Shown here: one piece after another, positions 14,559 to 22,375 of the stretch | Position numbering within the stretch: position 1 is the stretch's first letter | Layout: every line of letters begins with the position of its first letter | Notes under the pieces: model-generated | What the model was told of the DNA's origin: nothing | Database searches by the model: none | What the model saw: the letters and a program-made list of their open reading frames with translations, nothing else | Assembly (NCBI GenBank): GCA_051955775.1 | Contig: JBQCGJ010000212.1 | Location: 1-30,130 of the forward strand | DNA: 30,130 nt | Origin: DASUHT01 sp051955775 | GTDB lineage: Bacteria; Actinomycetota; Thermoleophilia; Gaiellales; JAICJC01 | Direction of reading: 5' to 3' | Position numbers and translations under genes: made by a program

Positions 14559-15867
14559 ATCCCTCGATGTTCCTCTGTCGTGCACGGGCAACTCCCAGGG
14601 CTCCAGGCGGTACGTCGTCGGTTATCGCTGATCCGGCTGCAGTCCACGCGCCGTCCCCGATCGTGACGGGGGCGATGAACACATTGTCGCTTCCGATGTG
14701 GACATCACGACCGATCACCGTGCGCTGCTTGCGGACGCCGTCATAGTTGGCGGTGATTGTTCCGGCGCCGATGTTCGACTCGGCGCCGATCTCCGCATCT
14801 CCAATATAGGACAGGTGGGGAACTTTTGCGCCCGCACCCAGCCGGGCATTCTTGATCTCCACGAACCGCCCCACCTGCGCACCGGCTTCGAGCACCGTGC
14901 CTGGCCGCGTGTAGCAGAACGGCCCCAGGGCCGCACCGGGACCAACCGTCGTCCCGGACACCACCGCATGCGGGCCGATCTCGGCGCCGGAGGCGACGTG
15001 CGTGTCACCCGCCAGCACTGTGAACGGGTGGATGGTCACGTCCGGCTCCATCGTCACCGACTCCTCGATATACGTCGTCGAGGGGTCGACGATGGTGACG
15101 CCGGCCAGCATGTGGCGGCGGGCGATGCGGGCGCCCAGCAGGCGCGCCGCCTCGGCGAGGTCGGCCCGGGTGTTGACGCCGAGGGCGACGGTGGGATCGT
15201 CGTGGCGGTGGCCGAGGACGAGCCGGCCCTGCGCGCGCAGGGCCGCCACCACGTCGGTCCGGTACAGCTCGCCCTGATCGTTATCCGGCACGAGCCCGTC
15301 CAGCGCCGGCCACAGGAGGTCGGACTGGAAGGCGTAGATGCCCGAGTTGACCTCCGTCAGCTCCCGCTGGGCGGCGGTCGCATCGCGCACCTCGACGATG
15401 GCGTCCACCTGTCCGTCGCCGTCCCGCACGATGCGCCCGAAGTCCGCCCCGATGTCCGGAGTGCGGGTGAACGTGAGCACGCTCGCGGCGGCGCCGGCCT
15501 CACGGTGAGCGGCCACCAGGTCGCGCAGGCTGCCGGGATCGGTCAGGGGATGGTCGGCGTTCAGCACGATCACGTCGCCCGAGAAGCCGCTGAGCGCGCC
15601 GTGGGCGCTGCGAGCGGCATCGCCGGTGCCCCGCGGTTCGGCCTGCTCAGCCGTCCGCGCCGGCTGGGGAACGGCCGAGGCCACTCCGCCGCCGCCCGCG
15701 GGCACGACCACCACGACCGGGTCGGCGCCCACCTCGGCGACGGCCGCGAGCGACCATTCGAGCAGTGTGCGCCCGCACGCCCGGTGCAGCAGCTTGGGCG
15801 TTTCCGATCGCATGCGCGTGCCCTTCCCACCGGCGAGGATCACGCATGCGAGAGGCGTCGAGGTCAT
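14536..15867 (-). CDS. glmU: Bifunctional N-acetylglucosamine-1-phosphate uridyltransferase / glucosamine-1-phosphate acetyltransferase
   Basis: This 443-residue enzyme makes UDP-GlcNAc for peptidoglycan and other glycans. The N-terminal uridyltransferase domain has the nucleotide loop LAGGKGTRMRSETPKLLH (residues 11-28), PRGTGDAARSAH and a NADHPLTD variant of the metal site. From about residue 245 the protein is a left-handed beta helix of hexapeptide repeats ending with the acetyl-CoA site (KVPHLSYIGDAEIG, NIGAGTITANYDG, HIGSDNVFIAP). The ATG at 15867 has no visible ribosome-binding site or -10 box. tRNA-Gln ends only 22 bp upstream on the same strand, so the glmU message probably comes from the tRNA promoter. 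Confidence 0.95.
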   Translation of the reverse strand: MTSTPLACVILAGGKGTRMRSETPKLLHRACGRTLLEWSLAAVAEVGADPVVVVVPAGGGGVASAVPQPARTAEQAEPRGTGDAARSAHGALSGFSGDVIVLNADHPLTDPGSLRDLVAAHREAGAAASVLTFTRTPDIGADFGRIVRDGDGQVDAIVEVRDATAAQRELTEVNSGIYAFQSDLLWPALDGLVPDNDQGELYRTDVVAALRAQGRLVLGHRHDDPTVALGVNTRADLAEAARLLGARIARRHMLAGVTIVDPSTTYIEESVTMEPDVTIHPFTVLAGDTHVASGAEIGPHAVVSGTTVGPGAALGPFCYTRPGTVLEAGAQVGRFVEIKNARLGAGAKVPHLSYIGDAEIGAESNIGAGTITANYDGVRKQRTVIGRDVHIGSDNVFIAPVTIGDGAWTAAGSAITDDVPPGALGVARARQRNIEGYGNRKRN

Positions 15868-15889
15868 CTGGAGAGTGTGTGCTCGGGGA

Positions 15890-15960
15890 CTGGGGCGCCT
15901 GGATTCGAACCAGGGGTCACGGGACCAAAACCCGTTGCCTTACCACTTGGCCACGCCCCA
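15890..15960 (-). tRNA. tRNA-Gln (anticodon UUG)
   Basis: Read on the minus strand the cloverleaf is complete. The 7-bp acceptor stem is TGGGGCG/CGCCCCA with discriminator G73, and U1-A72 plus G73 are the identity elements of bacterial tRNA-Gln. The D arm is GCC-AAGTGGTAA-GGC. The anticodon stem ACGGG/CCCGT carries the loop TTTTGGT, giving anticodon UUG. The variable loop is 4 nt, and the T arm is CCTGG-TTCGAAT-CCAGG. No CCA is encoded (GTCC follows), so the end must be added by the CCA enzyme. It is the only tRNA found in the window. Confidence 0.96.
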
Positions 15961-15982
15961 TTGCGAGCGTGGAGGGGGTCCG

Positions 15983-15988
15983 AGTATA
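15983..15988 (-). promoter_or_regulatory. Likely -10 box for tRNA-Gln (and glmU)
   Basis: TATACT on the minus strand places the start about 14-16 nt before the mature tRNA 5' end, a normal pre-tRNA leader. No strong -35 is seen. No -10-like hexamer occurs between the tRNA and glmU. Confidence 0.5.
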
Positions 15989-16013
15989 GGGGGTCCGGCG
16001 GGGCCGGAACGCG

Positions 16014-16388
16014 CTACCTCCGACGGTCTCCCAGGAGGACGAGCAAGAGGATGACCAGCATGATCGTGCCGATGACGAAGGCAATCGCCATCCCGGCGTA
16101 CACAGCCGGCACCAGAAGGCCGGCGATGGCCTGCGCCGTCACGATCACCCACACCGGGCGGCGGATCGACTCGGGCAGCCGGTGGCGGATGTTCAGGTAG
16201 CCGAGCACCGCGATCACGCCGATCGCCAGCATCAGGAACTTGAAGCCGAACACGAAGGCGGCGATGGCCTCGACCACGCCCAGCACGACCGCGATCTTGA
16301 GGCCGTTCTGGCGCAGCCAGCGCATGGGCGAGCGGCGCCGCTGATCCTCCAGCGTGACGGTGTCTCCCGAGATGTTCCAGCGTGCCAT
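16014..16388 (-). CDS. Small four-helix membrane protein of unknown function
   Basis: This 124-residue protein has a polar N-terminus (MARWNISGDTVTLEDQRRR) and four predicted transmembrane helices at about 31-48, 50-66, 79-98 and 100-119, in two hairpins joined by a basic loop (NIRHRLPESIRR). It ends with DRRR. I do not recognise a family. The same frame is open far upstream, but the ATG at 16388 is chosen because TATAGT lies 7 nt before it and the upstream residues are out-of-frame translation of ispE. It lies between ispE and tRNA-Gln, inside an otherwise conserved housekeeping block. Confidence 0.75.
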   Translation of the reverse strand: MARWNISGDTVTLEDQRRRSPMRWLRQNGLKIAVVLGVVEAIAAFVFGFKFLMLAIGVIAVLGYLNIRHRLPESIRRPVWVIVTAQAIAGLLVPAVYAGMAIAFVIGTIMLVILLLVLLGDRRR

Positions 16389-16395
16389 CAGATGA

Positions 16396-16401
16396 ACTAT
16401 A
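16396..16401 (-). promoter_or_regulatory. Likely -10 box of a leaderless promoter
   Basis: TATAGT on the minus strand lies 7 nt before the ATG at 16388, within the 44-bp gap after ispE. The transcript would begin one base before the start codon. Confidence 0.5.
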
Positions 16402-16432
16402 GGTGGCGAAAGGCGGCGTATGACGTATCCGG

Positions 16433-17224
16433 TCATCCCCTGAGCGGAGAAACGGCGATCGACCCCGGAATCAGCACGGCCGCCCGATCCGCTGCCGCCC
16501 GATCGGAGAACACCCCGAACACCGTCGGGCCGCTGCCGGTGACCGCGGCGGCCAGCGCACCGGCCTCCCGCACCGCCTGCAGCACCTGCGCCAGCTCCGG
16601 CCGCAGCTCGAGCACCGCGGGCTGCAGCTCGTTCACCACCATGTCCGCCACGCCCGCCGGCGAGCGCGCGGTGTGCACGCGGCGGATCAGCTCCCCGTGC
16701 ACCGCCGGGAAGATGTCGGTGGGCCGGGCGCGGGCATACACCTCGGCGGTGGCCAGTCCGGCATCCTGCGGCACCAGCAGGAAGGCGTGGTCGCGCGGGA
16801 AGTCGGGCAGCGCCTGGATGCGGTCGCCGCGGCCGGAGCCGATCGCGGTCTCGCAGCCGGACAGGAAGAAGGGGACGTCGGAACCGATCTCGCGGGCGAT
16901 CGCGTGCAGCTCGTTCACGTCGCGGTCCGCGGCCAGCGCGCGCAGCACCGCCCCGGCGTCCGACGACCCGCCGCCCAGCCCGGCCGCGACCGGGATCCGC
17001 TTCACGATGCGCACCCGCCGGGTCTCGCCCAGCGCGTCCAGCGCCGCCCGCACCAGCGTGTCCTCGGGGAATCCCTCGACCACCGTCTCGGCGGACGGCT
17101 CCAGCTCCAGCTCGTCGAACAGATCGACCGCCTGGAACAGCGTCGACACCCGGTGGTAGCCGTCGGAACGCAGCGGCCCCACCCGCAGCACCAGGTTCAG
17201 CTTGGCGGGCGCGAGCAGCCTCAC
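16433..17224 (-). CDS. ispE: 4-diphosphocytidyl-2-C-methyl-D-erythritol kinase
   Basis: This 263-residue GHMP kinase of the MEP pathway phosphorylates CDP-ME on the way to isoprenoids, including the lipid carriers for wall synthesis. It opens with LLAPAKLNLVLRVGPLRSDGYH (catalytic Asp/Lys region), has the ATP loop PVAAGLGGGSSDAGAVLRAL, and the third GHMP motif AAAVTGSGPTVFGVF. The start is GTG at 17224: its GTGA overlaps the rsmA stop by 4 bases, and the conserved N-terminus follows directly. Upstream in-frame sequence is Ala/Arg/Gly-rich translation of rsmA in the wrong frame. The rsmA-ispE order is common in Actinobacteria. Confidence 0.94.
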   Translation of the reverse strand: MRLLAPAKLNLVLRVGPLRSDGYHRVSTLFQAVDLFDELELEPSAETVVEGFPEDTLVRAALDALGETRRVRIVKRIPVAAGLGGGSSDAGAVLRALAADRDVNELHAIAREIGSDVPFFLSGCETAIGSGRGDRIQALPDFPRDHAFLLVPQDAGLATAEVYARARPTDIFPAVHGELIRRVHTARSPAGVADMVVNELQPAVLELRPELAQVLQAVREAGALAAAVTGSGPTVFGVFSDRAAADRAAVLIPGSIAVSPLRG

Positions 17225-18009
17225 GCCGCCAGCTCCCCGGCCAGCTCCACGAACCGCGCAGGCTCGAGCTCCTGCGCCCGCACGCCGGCCAGGTCTGGCG
17301 GCGGCGCCGGCAGTCCGGCCAGCGACAGCGAGTTGGCGAGCGTCTTTCGGCGATGCGAGAAGGCCGCCTGCACGACCTGCACCAGCCACGGCCAGCCGTC
17401 GTCGAACACGTGCTCAGGGCGCCGCTCGAAAGCCACCAGCGCCGAGTCGACGTTGGGTTGCGGCACGAACACCGAACGCGACACGGGGCGTCTGCCCACC
17501 CGCCTGCAGGCGATCTGCACGAGTACCGACACGGCGCCGTAGGCGCGGGTGTGCGGTGCCGCGAACAGCCGGTCTGCGATCTCACGCTGAACCATCACGC
17601 AGAACCGCGGCACGGCCGGCAGCGATCGCATGACGACGGGAGTCGCCACCCCGTACGGCAGGTTGGCGACCATCACCGTGGGCGCCGGGTCGAGCCCGGC
17701 CATGTCCACCGCAACGGCATCCGCGAACATCAGCCGCACGTTCGCGCGATCGCCCAGCGTCGCCCGCAGGGCGGGCTCGAGCCGGCCGTCGATCTCGATC
17801 GCGTGCACCAGCCGCACACGGTCCGCAAGCCAGGCCGTCAGCACACCCAGTCCGGCGCCCACTTCGACCGCCACATCCTCCCCGTCCAGCCCGATCATGC
17901 CGCCCGCCACCTCGAGCATGTTGTCGTCGATCAGGAAGTTCTGGCCCAGCTCGCGGTCGGGCGTGATCCCAAACTCCCGCAGCCGGGCCAGCGACGCCTG
18001 CCGGCTCAT
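17221..18009 (-). CDS. rsmA: 16S rRNA (adenine1518/1519-N6)-dimethyltransferase
   Basis: This 262-residue enzyme, also called KsgA, dimethylates two adjacent adenines near the 3' end of 16S rRNA during small-subunit assembly. Its motifs are ELGQNFLIDDNMLEVAGG, the SAM loop VAVEVGAGLGVLTAWLA, an acidic motif II in AIEIDGRLEPAL, the catalytic NLPYGVATPVV, and QREIADRLFA. The C-terminal domain includes SRSVFVPQPNVDSALV and the late motif FSHRRKTLANSL. The ATG at 18009 overlaps the tatD stop as ATGA, and its own stop overlaps the ispE start, so it is translationally coupled on both sides. Confidence 0.95.
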   Translation of the reverse strand: MSRQASLARLREFGITPDRELGQNFLIDDNMLEVAGGMIGLDGEDVAVEVGAGLGVLTAWLADRVRLVHAIEIDGRLEPALRATLGDRANVRLMFADAVAVDMAGLDPAPTVMVANLPYGVATPVVMRSLPAVPRFCVMVQREIADRLFAAPHTRAYGAVSVLVQIACRRVGRRPVSRSVFVPQPNVDSALVAFERRPEHVFDDGWPWLVQVVQAAFSHRRKTLANSLSLAGLPAPPPDLAGVRAQELEPARFVELAGELAA

Positions 18010-18746
18010 GCCGCCGGTTCGTGCGGCAGCCCGAACACGCGGGCCGCGTTCTGCTCCACCTGGCGCTCCAGCTGCGACGGCTCGACTCCCCGCTCGCGGG
18101 CCAGCGCCTCGAGCGTCAGCAGCACGTTGGCCGGCCGGTTGCGCTGACCGCGCAGAGGCACCGGGGCCAGGTACGGGCTGTCCGTCTCGGCCAGGATCCG
18201 CTCGTCCGGCACCCGCGCCGCCGCCTCGCGCAGCCTGCCCGCCGCGGGGTAGGTGGCATTGCCCGCGAAGCTGCAGTAGTAGTCGCGCTCGATCGCCTCG
18301 TCCAGCCGGTCGGGAGACGAGAAGCAGTGCAGCACCACCGGCACGCGTGCTTGTTCCAGGGCCGCGAAGGTGTCCTCGTCGGCGTCGCGGGTGTGGATGA
18401 CCAGGGGCCTGCCGGCCGCATTGGCGATCTCGATCTGTTCCGCGAACACCGCCTGCTGGCGGTCGCGCGGCGCCCAGTCGCGGTAGTAGTCCAGTCCGCA
18501 CTCGCCCACCGCCACCACCCTGGGGTGCCCCAGCAGCGGCTCGATCGAGCCCACCCGCTCGACCTCGCCGGCCTCGTGCGGATGCCAGCCGACCACCGCC
18601 CACACGCCGTCGAACTGCTCGGCCAGCGCCACCGCCTGCTCCCGGCCGATGGTCAGGATGCGGCTCACACCGGCCGCTCGGGCCTCGGCGACCAGTTCCT
18701 CGGCGGGCTCGGCGCACGCGTCCAGGTGCGCGTGCGTATCGATCAC
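18006..18746 (-). CDS. tatD: TatD family metal-dependent hydrolase / DNase
   Basis: This 246-residue TIM-barrel hydrolase belongs to the TatD group, with reported metal-dependent nuclease activity and a suggested role in DNA quality control. Metal ligands are visible in order: IDTHAHLD at the N-terminus, VGECGLDYYRD (Glu), PLVIHTRDADEDT (His), VVLHCFSS (His) and ILAETDSPYLAP (Asp). The conserved basic tail motif RGQRNRPANV follows. The GTG at 18746 shares GTGA with the metG stop codon and begins right at the conserved VIDTHAH block. The metG-tatD-rsmA-ispE order is conserved in many Gram-positive bacteria. Confidence 0.94.
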   Translation of the reverse strand: MIDTHAHLDACAEPAEELVAEARAAGVSRILTIGREQAVALAEQFDGVWAVVGWHPHEAGEVERVGSIEPLLGHPRVVAVGECGLDYYRDWAPRDRQQAVFAEQIEIANAAGRPLVIHTRDADEDTFAALEQARVPVVLHCFSSPDRLDEAIERDYYCSFAGNATYPAAGRLREAAARVPDERILAETDSPYLAPVPLRGQRNRPANVLLTLEALARERGVEPSQLERQVEQNAARVFGLPHEPAA

Positions 18747-20245
18747 GCGGGCGTTTCCACCCGCGGGAACAGGGGCGGCGGCTGTGTGACCTCGGCCCCG
18801 GCCTCGAGCAGCCCCAGGCCGGCCCGGTCCCAGGCGATCCCGCCGGGGTCGCCGACCGCCTCCAGCATCCGCTCGGCCGACCCGGGCACGTAGGCCCACA
18901 GCAGGACCCCCAGCGTGCGCACGGCGTCGGCCAGCGTGTACAGGGTCTCGTCCAGGCGCCGGGCGTCGGCCGGGTCGTCGCTGCGCGCCAGCGCCCACGG
19001 CGCCCGCTCCTCCACGAACCGGTTGGCGTTTCGCACCAGCCGCCAGATGTCCTCCAGGGCGCCGGTGAGGTCGATCTCCGACAGCCGCTCGGCCACGGAC
19101 GCGTGCACCGGATCGAGCGCGCTCGTGCCCTCCGGCACGCGACCGCCCCGGTAGCGGGCGATCATGTTCGTGGTGCGCGAGACCAGGTTGCCGAGCTCGT
19201 TGGCCAGCTCGCCGTCGTACCGCCGGTGCAGCCCTTCCCAGGTGACGTCGCCGTCCTGGCCGAACCGCACCTCCCGCATGAGGTAGTAGCGCAGCGCGTC
19301 GGTGCCCAGCCGGTCGATCACCTCGAGCGGGTCGATCACGTTGCCCATCGTCTTGGACATCTTCTGGCCGCCGCTCGTGAAGTAGCCGTGCACGAACAGG
19401 CCCCGTGGCGGCTCGTAGCCGGCCGCCATCAGCAGGGCCGGCCACGAGATCCCATGCAGGCGCAGGATGTCCTTCGCCATCGTGTGCAGCGAGACGGGCC
19501 AGAAGCGGTCGGTCACGTCCTCGCCCAGCGCGTACTCCTGGGCTGTGCGGTAGTTCAGCAGCGCATCCACCCACACGTACACGGTCTGGCTGGGCTCCCA
19601 CGGCACCGGGATCCCCCACGACACCGACGCGCGGGTCACCGAGAAGTCCTCCAGGCCGCCCTCGATCAGCGACCGGGCCTCGTTGTAGCGGGCCTGCGGG
19701 CGCACGAACTGCGGATCTCGGTCGTACAGCTCGAGCAGCCTGGGAGCCCACCTGGAGAGCGGGAAGAACCAGTTCTTCTCCTCCACCCACTCGGTCGGGC
19801 GCTGGTGGATGGGGCAGCATTTACCAGGCTGCACGAGGTCCGATTCCGCGTAGAACACCTCGCAGCTCGAGCAATACCAGCCGGCGTAGGTGCCCTCGTA
19901 CAACTGTCCATCGTCGTGCAGGTGCTGGATGAACTGCTGCACCCGCTGCTCGTGCTCGGGCTCGGTGGTGCGGATGAAGTAGTCGTGCGACGACCCCATG
20001 CGCTCGGCGAGGTCACGGAACCGCTGCGATACGCGGTCTGTGAACTCCTTCGGCGGCAGGCCCGCGGCCTCCGCTGCGCGTGCCACATTGCCCCCGTGCT
20101 CATCCGTCCCGGTGAGGAAGAACACGTCCTCGCCGCGCTGCCTGTGATGGCGGGCGAGCACATCCGCTGCCACAGTGGTATACGCGTGACCAAGATGAGG
20201 GTCCGAGTTCACGTAGTAAATTGGTGTCGTGACTGAAAACGTCAT
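18743..20245 (-). CDS. metG: Methionyl-tRNA synthetase
   Basis: This 500-residue class I synthetase charges initiator and elongator tRNA-Met. The HIGH motif is HLGH at residues 17-20 (YYVNSDPHLGHAYT) and KMSKT is at 295-299. Between them are TGTDEHGGNVARAA, an inserted zinc knuckle-like region (WYCSSCEVFY, GKCCPIHQRP) and VYVWVDALLNY. The anticodon-binding domain is present (NRFVEERAPWALAR), but there is no C-terminal tRNA-binding EMAP domain, as is common in Actinobacteria. The ATG at 20245 is preferred; AAAAGG lies just ahead. A TTG at 20257 would add four residues. It heads the tatD-rsmA-ispE chain. Confidence 0.96.
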   Translation of the reverse strand: MTFSVTTPIYYVNSDPHLGHAYTTVAADVLARHHRQRGEDVFFLTGTDEHGGNVARAAEAAGLPPKEFTDRVSQRFRDLAERMGSSHDYFIRTTEPEHEQRVQQFIQHLHDDGQLYEGTYAGWYCSSCEVFYAESDLVQPGKCCPIHQRPTEWVEEKNWFFPLSRWAPRLLELYDRDPQFVRPQARYNEARSLIEGGLEDFSVTRASVSWGIPVPWEPSQTVYVWVDALLNYRTAQEYALGEDVTDRFWPVSLHTMAKDILRLHGISWPALLMAAGYEPPRGLFVHGYFTSGGQKMSKTMGNVIDPLEVIDRLGTDALRYYLMREVRFGQDGDVTWEGLHRRYDGELANELGNLVSRTTNMIARYRGGRVPEGTSALDPVHASVAERLSEIDLTGALEDIWRLVRNANRFVEERAPWALARSDDPADARRLDETLYTLADAVRTLGVLLWAYVPGSAERMLEAVGDPGGIAWDRAGLGLLEAGAEVTQPPPLFPRVETPA

Positions 20246-20250
20246 ACCTT

Positions 20251-20297
20251 TTGGCAATGCAGTCCCAGGGCTTGTATGCTGATCTCCGGTACCGGTT
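20251..20297 (+). promoter_or_regulatory. Promoter and palindromic operator candidate for the AbrB-like gene
   Basis: A -35 TTGGCA (20251-20256) and a -10 TATGCT (20275-20280) are separated by 18 nt, the best two-box promoter in the window. The predicted start is near 20287, within the perfect palindrome CCGGTACCGG (20286-20295). A repressor bound there would block this promoter and could also affect metG, which is transcribed the other way from the same 79-bp gap. Self-regulation by the AbrB-like protein is a reasonable guess but not shown. Confidence 0.5.
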
Positions 20298-20324
20298 AAT
20301 CCTACCTAGCGGCGAAGGGCAGGC

Positions 20325-20630
20325 ATGGGCAGCCGAACACGCAGCACTGAACGGGTCCAACCAAACGCCGGCCGTCAATCAGGCGGTGTCGTGCGACACA
20401 TCGACAACCTGGGACGGATCGTGATCCCTGTCGAGATCCGCAAGCGGCTGAACATCACCGTACGCGACCCGCTCGAGATCGGCGTCCGCGGGGAGTCGAT
20501 CATGCTGACCAAGTCGCGGGACGCCTGTGTCTTCTGCGGTGCCCGCAAGCACCTCACCATGTACCGCGACCGCAACGTGTGCAGCGACTGCCGGATGGGG
20601 CTGGTATCCGACGTGGTCAGCGCTCGGTGA
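20325..20630 (+). CDS. AbrB/SpoVT-type transcriptional regulator with C-terminal zinc-ribbon-like motif
   Basis: This 101-residue protein is a DNA-binding transition-state-type regulator. Residues about 20-62 form a SpoVT/AbrB swapped-hairpin domain (GGVVRHIDNLGRIVIPVEIRKRLNI, then DPLEIGVRGESIML). The C-terminal third has four Cys as CVFC and CSDC (68, 71, 86, 89), the layout of a zinc ribbon; Firmicute AbrB relatives often carry a similar Cys tail. AGGG lies 6 nt before the ATG. It stands alone on the plus strand, divergent from metG, and its last 14 bases overlap the end of the convergent rsmI. Targets cannot be inferred beyond a possible self-operator at 20286. Confidence 0.88.
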   Translation: MGSRTRSTERVQPNAGRQSGGVVRHIDNLGRIVIPVEIRKRLNITVRDPLEIGVRGESIMLTKSRDACVFCGARKHLTMYRDRNVCSDCRMGLVSDVVSAR

Positions 20631-21420
20631 GCCTGCGGTACAGCTGATTCCGCGGCACGCCGGTCAGCCGGGATGCGAGCTCCGCCGCCCGGCGCACGCC
20701 TACCGCCTCGCCCAGCTCCGCCAGCGCCGCCTCGTCGACCTCGGTCTGGGCGGCGTCCGCCCGGGCCTCCAGCACCAGCGTGACCTCGCCGCGAGGCGGT
20801 TCTGAGAACGCCTCGGCGAGCTCGCCCACCGTGCCTCGGGCGATCTGCTCGTGCAATTTGGTCAGCTCGCGGCACACGGCTGCCCGCCGGGCCGGGTCGC
20901 GATCGGCCAGCGTGCGCAGCGTGCCGGGCAGCCTGCGCGGCGACTCGAACGCCACCACCGGCAGCCCGCTGATGTCGACGCGATCGAGCAGCGCCGCGAT
21001 CTGGGCCGCCGTGCGGGGCAGGAACCCGCAGAACACGAACCCGCCGCCCGCCAGCCCGGACGCCGCGGCCGCGGCCGTGACCGCTGAGGGGCCGGGCAGC
21101 ACGGTCACCTCGACGCCCGCGTCCAGGGCGGCGTCGATCAGCCGCCGGCCGGGATCGGAGACAGCGGGCATGCCTGCGTCGGATACCAGGGCCACCCGTT
21201 CTCCCGACGACAGCCGCTCCAGCAGCTCGGGCACCCGCTGGGCCTCGTTGTGCTCGTGCAGCGACAGCAGCCGGGCCTGGATTCCGCGACTGGCGATCAG
21301 GGTGCGAGTGCGCCGGGTGTCCTCGCACGCCACGACGTCCGCGCGCTCGAGCTCGTCGAGCACGCGCTGCGTGACGTCGTCGAGGTTCCCGATGGGAGTT
21401 GCGCAGACCGCCAGCGGCAC
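20617..21420 (-). CDS. rsmI: 16S rRNA (cytidine1402-2'-O)-methyltransferase
   Basis: This 267-residue SAM-dependent enzyme of the tetrapyrrole-methylase fold methylates C1402 in the decoding centre. Diagnostic blocks are AVCATPIGNLDDVTQRVLDEL, ADVVACEDTRRTRTLIASRGI, LLSLHEHNEAQR, VALVSDAGMPAVSDPGRRLI, VLPGPSAVTAAAAASGL, GFVFCGFLPR and a C-terminal helical segment ending NQLYRRLTER. The GTG at 21420 is chosen because it lies right before the conserved start and 7 bp after the ROK kinase stop. The longer in-frame reading would extend into the ROK gene. It ends inside the convergent AbrB-like gene (14-bp overlap). Confidence 0.94.
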   Translation of the reverse strand: MPLAVCATPIGNLDDVTQRVLDELERADVVACEDTRRTRTLIASRGIQARLLSLHEHNEAQRVPELLERLSSGERVALVSDAGMPAVSDPGRRLIDAALDAGVEVTVLPGPSAVTAAAAASGLAGGGFVFCGFLPRTAAQIAALLDRVDISGLPVVAFESPRRLPGTLRTLADRDPARRAAVCRELTKLHEQIARGTVGELAEAFSEPPRGEVTLVLEARADAAQTEVDEAALAELGEAVGVRRAAELASRLTGVPRNQLYRRLTER

Positions 21421-21427
21421 GCCGGGA

Positions 21428-22375
21428 TTACACCACCAGCGCCGCCGCCCCCAGCACCCCGGCGGCGTTCCCCAGCTCGGCCGGGACGACGGTGGTGACG
21501 CTCCAGTTGGGTCGCAGCGCACGCATCCCGGCCTCGACGCGGGCGGGGCCGAGCACCAGGTCGCCGGCGATCGAGATGCCGCCGCCGATCACCACCACCT
21601 CCGGGTTGAAGACGTTCACGCAGTTGGAGATGGCGACGCCGAGGTGGCGGCCGACTCTGGCCAGCACCTCGATACAGTCGCCGTCCCCGGCAAGCGCCCG
21701 ATCGATGACGTGACGGGTGTCGGGCGCCGTACCCCCTCCGAGCAGGGCCGCCAGCCCGCCGCCGGGGTCCTCCGCCGCCACCTGGCGGGCGGCGTACTCC
21801 ACCCCCGAGGCCGAGGCCAGCGCCTCCAGGCACCCGTGGTTCGGGCAGTGCCCCTGGCAGCGCGGCCCGTTCTCGTCGATCACCATGTGCCCCAGCTCGG
21901 CGCCGTAGCCGTTTGCGCCGTGGAACAGCTCGCCGTCGATCAGCAGCCCTCCTCCCACCCCCGTGCCCAGGGTGAACATCACCACGTGGTCGGCGCCGCG
22001 GGCTGCCCCCATCCGCGCCTCCGCCAGGCAGGCCACGTTGGCGTCGTTGTCAACCCGGATCGGAACGCCCAGCCGCCTGTGCATCTCATGGGCGAACGGC
22101 ACGTCCACAATCGGCACGTTGATCGAGTCCACCACCCGGCCGGAACGCTGGTCGATCTCGGACGGCAGCCCGAAGCCGACGCCCGACAGCTCTGCGCCGT
22201 CGGCCACCTGCCTGACCAGGTCCGCGATCGAGTCCAGCAGGCCGTCCTGGCTCTTCACGTCCGTCGGCACATGAGCGTTCGCCAGCACCTCGTACTCGCC
22301 GCTGACCAGGGCAGCCTTCACCGAGGTGCCTCCCACATCGATGCCGACCACCCGCCTCGTGGAGGAATCACCCAT
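21428..22375 (-). CDS. ROK family sugar kinase (glucokinase-like)
   Basis: This 315-residue protein has the ROK fold. The ATP loop VVGIDVGGTSVKAALV is at residues 9-24, the sugar-binding VDNDANVACLAEA near 108-120, and FTLGTGVGGGLLIDGELFHGANGYGAELGHM near 134-164. The zinc site uses His163 with Cys173, Cys177 and Cys182 (CQGHCPNHGCLEA), a variant of the usual CxCGxxGC. Glucose is the most likely substrate, with other hexoses or N-acetylhexosamines possible. The ATG at 22375 shares the CATG tetranucleotide with the start of the divergent LCP gene; an ATG at 22390 is possible but lies in the likely -10 box (TATGTT, 22386-22391). Confidence 0.9.
   Translation of the reverse strand: MGDSSTRRVVGIDVGGTSVKAALVSGEYEVLANAHVPTDVKSQDGLLDSIADLVRQVADGAELSGVGFGLPSEIDQRSGRVVDSINVPIVDVPFAHEMHRRLGVPIRVDNDANVACLAEARMGAARGADHVVMFTLGTGVGGGLLIDGELFHGANGYGAELGHMVIDENGPRCQGHCPNHGCLEALASASGVEYAARQVAAEDPGGGLAALLGGGTAPDTRHVIDRALAGDGDCIEVLARVGRHLGVAISNCVNVFNPEVVVIGGGISIAGDLVLGPARVEAGMRALRPNWSVTTVVPAELGNAAGVLGAAALVV

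Noticed and set aside
16389..17585. Extension of the small membrane protein frame through ispE to 17585
   Set aside because: The upstream residues are an out-of-frame reading of ispE and rsmA; a clear -10 box lies just before the ATG at 16388.
20246..20324. Riboswitch or T-box leader upstream of metG
   Set aside because: The divergent gap is only 79 bp and shows no specifier or antiterminator-like structure.
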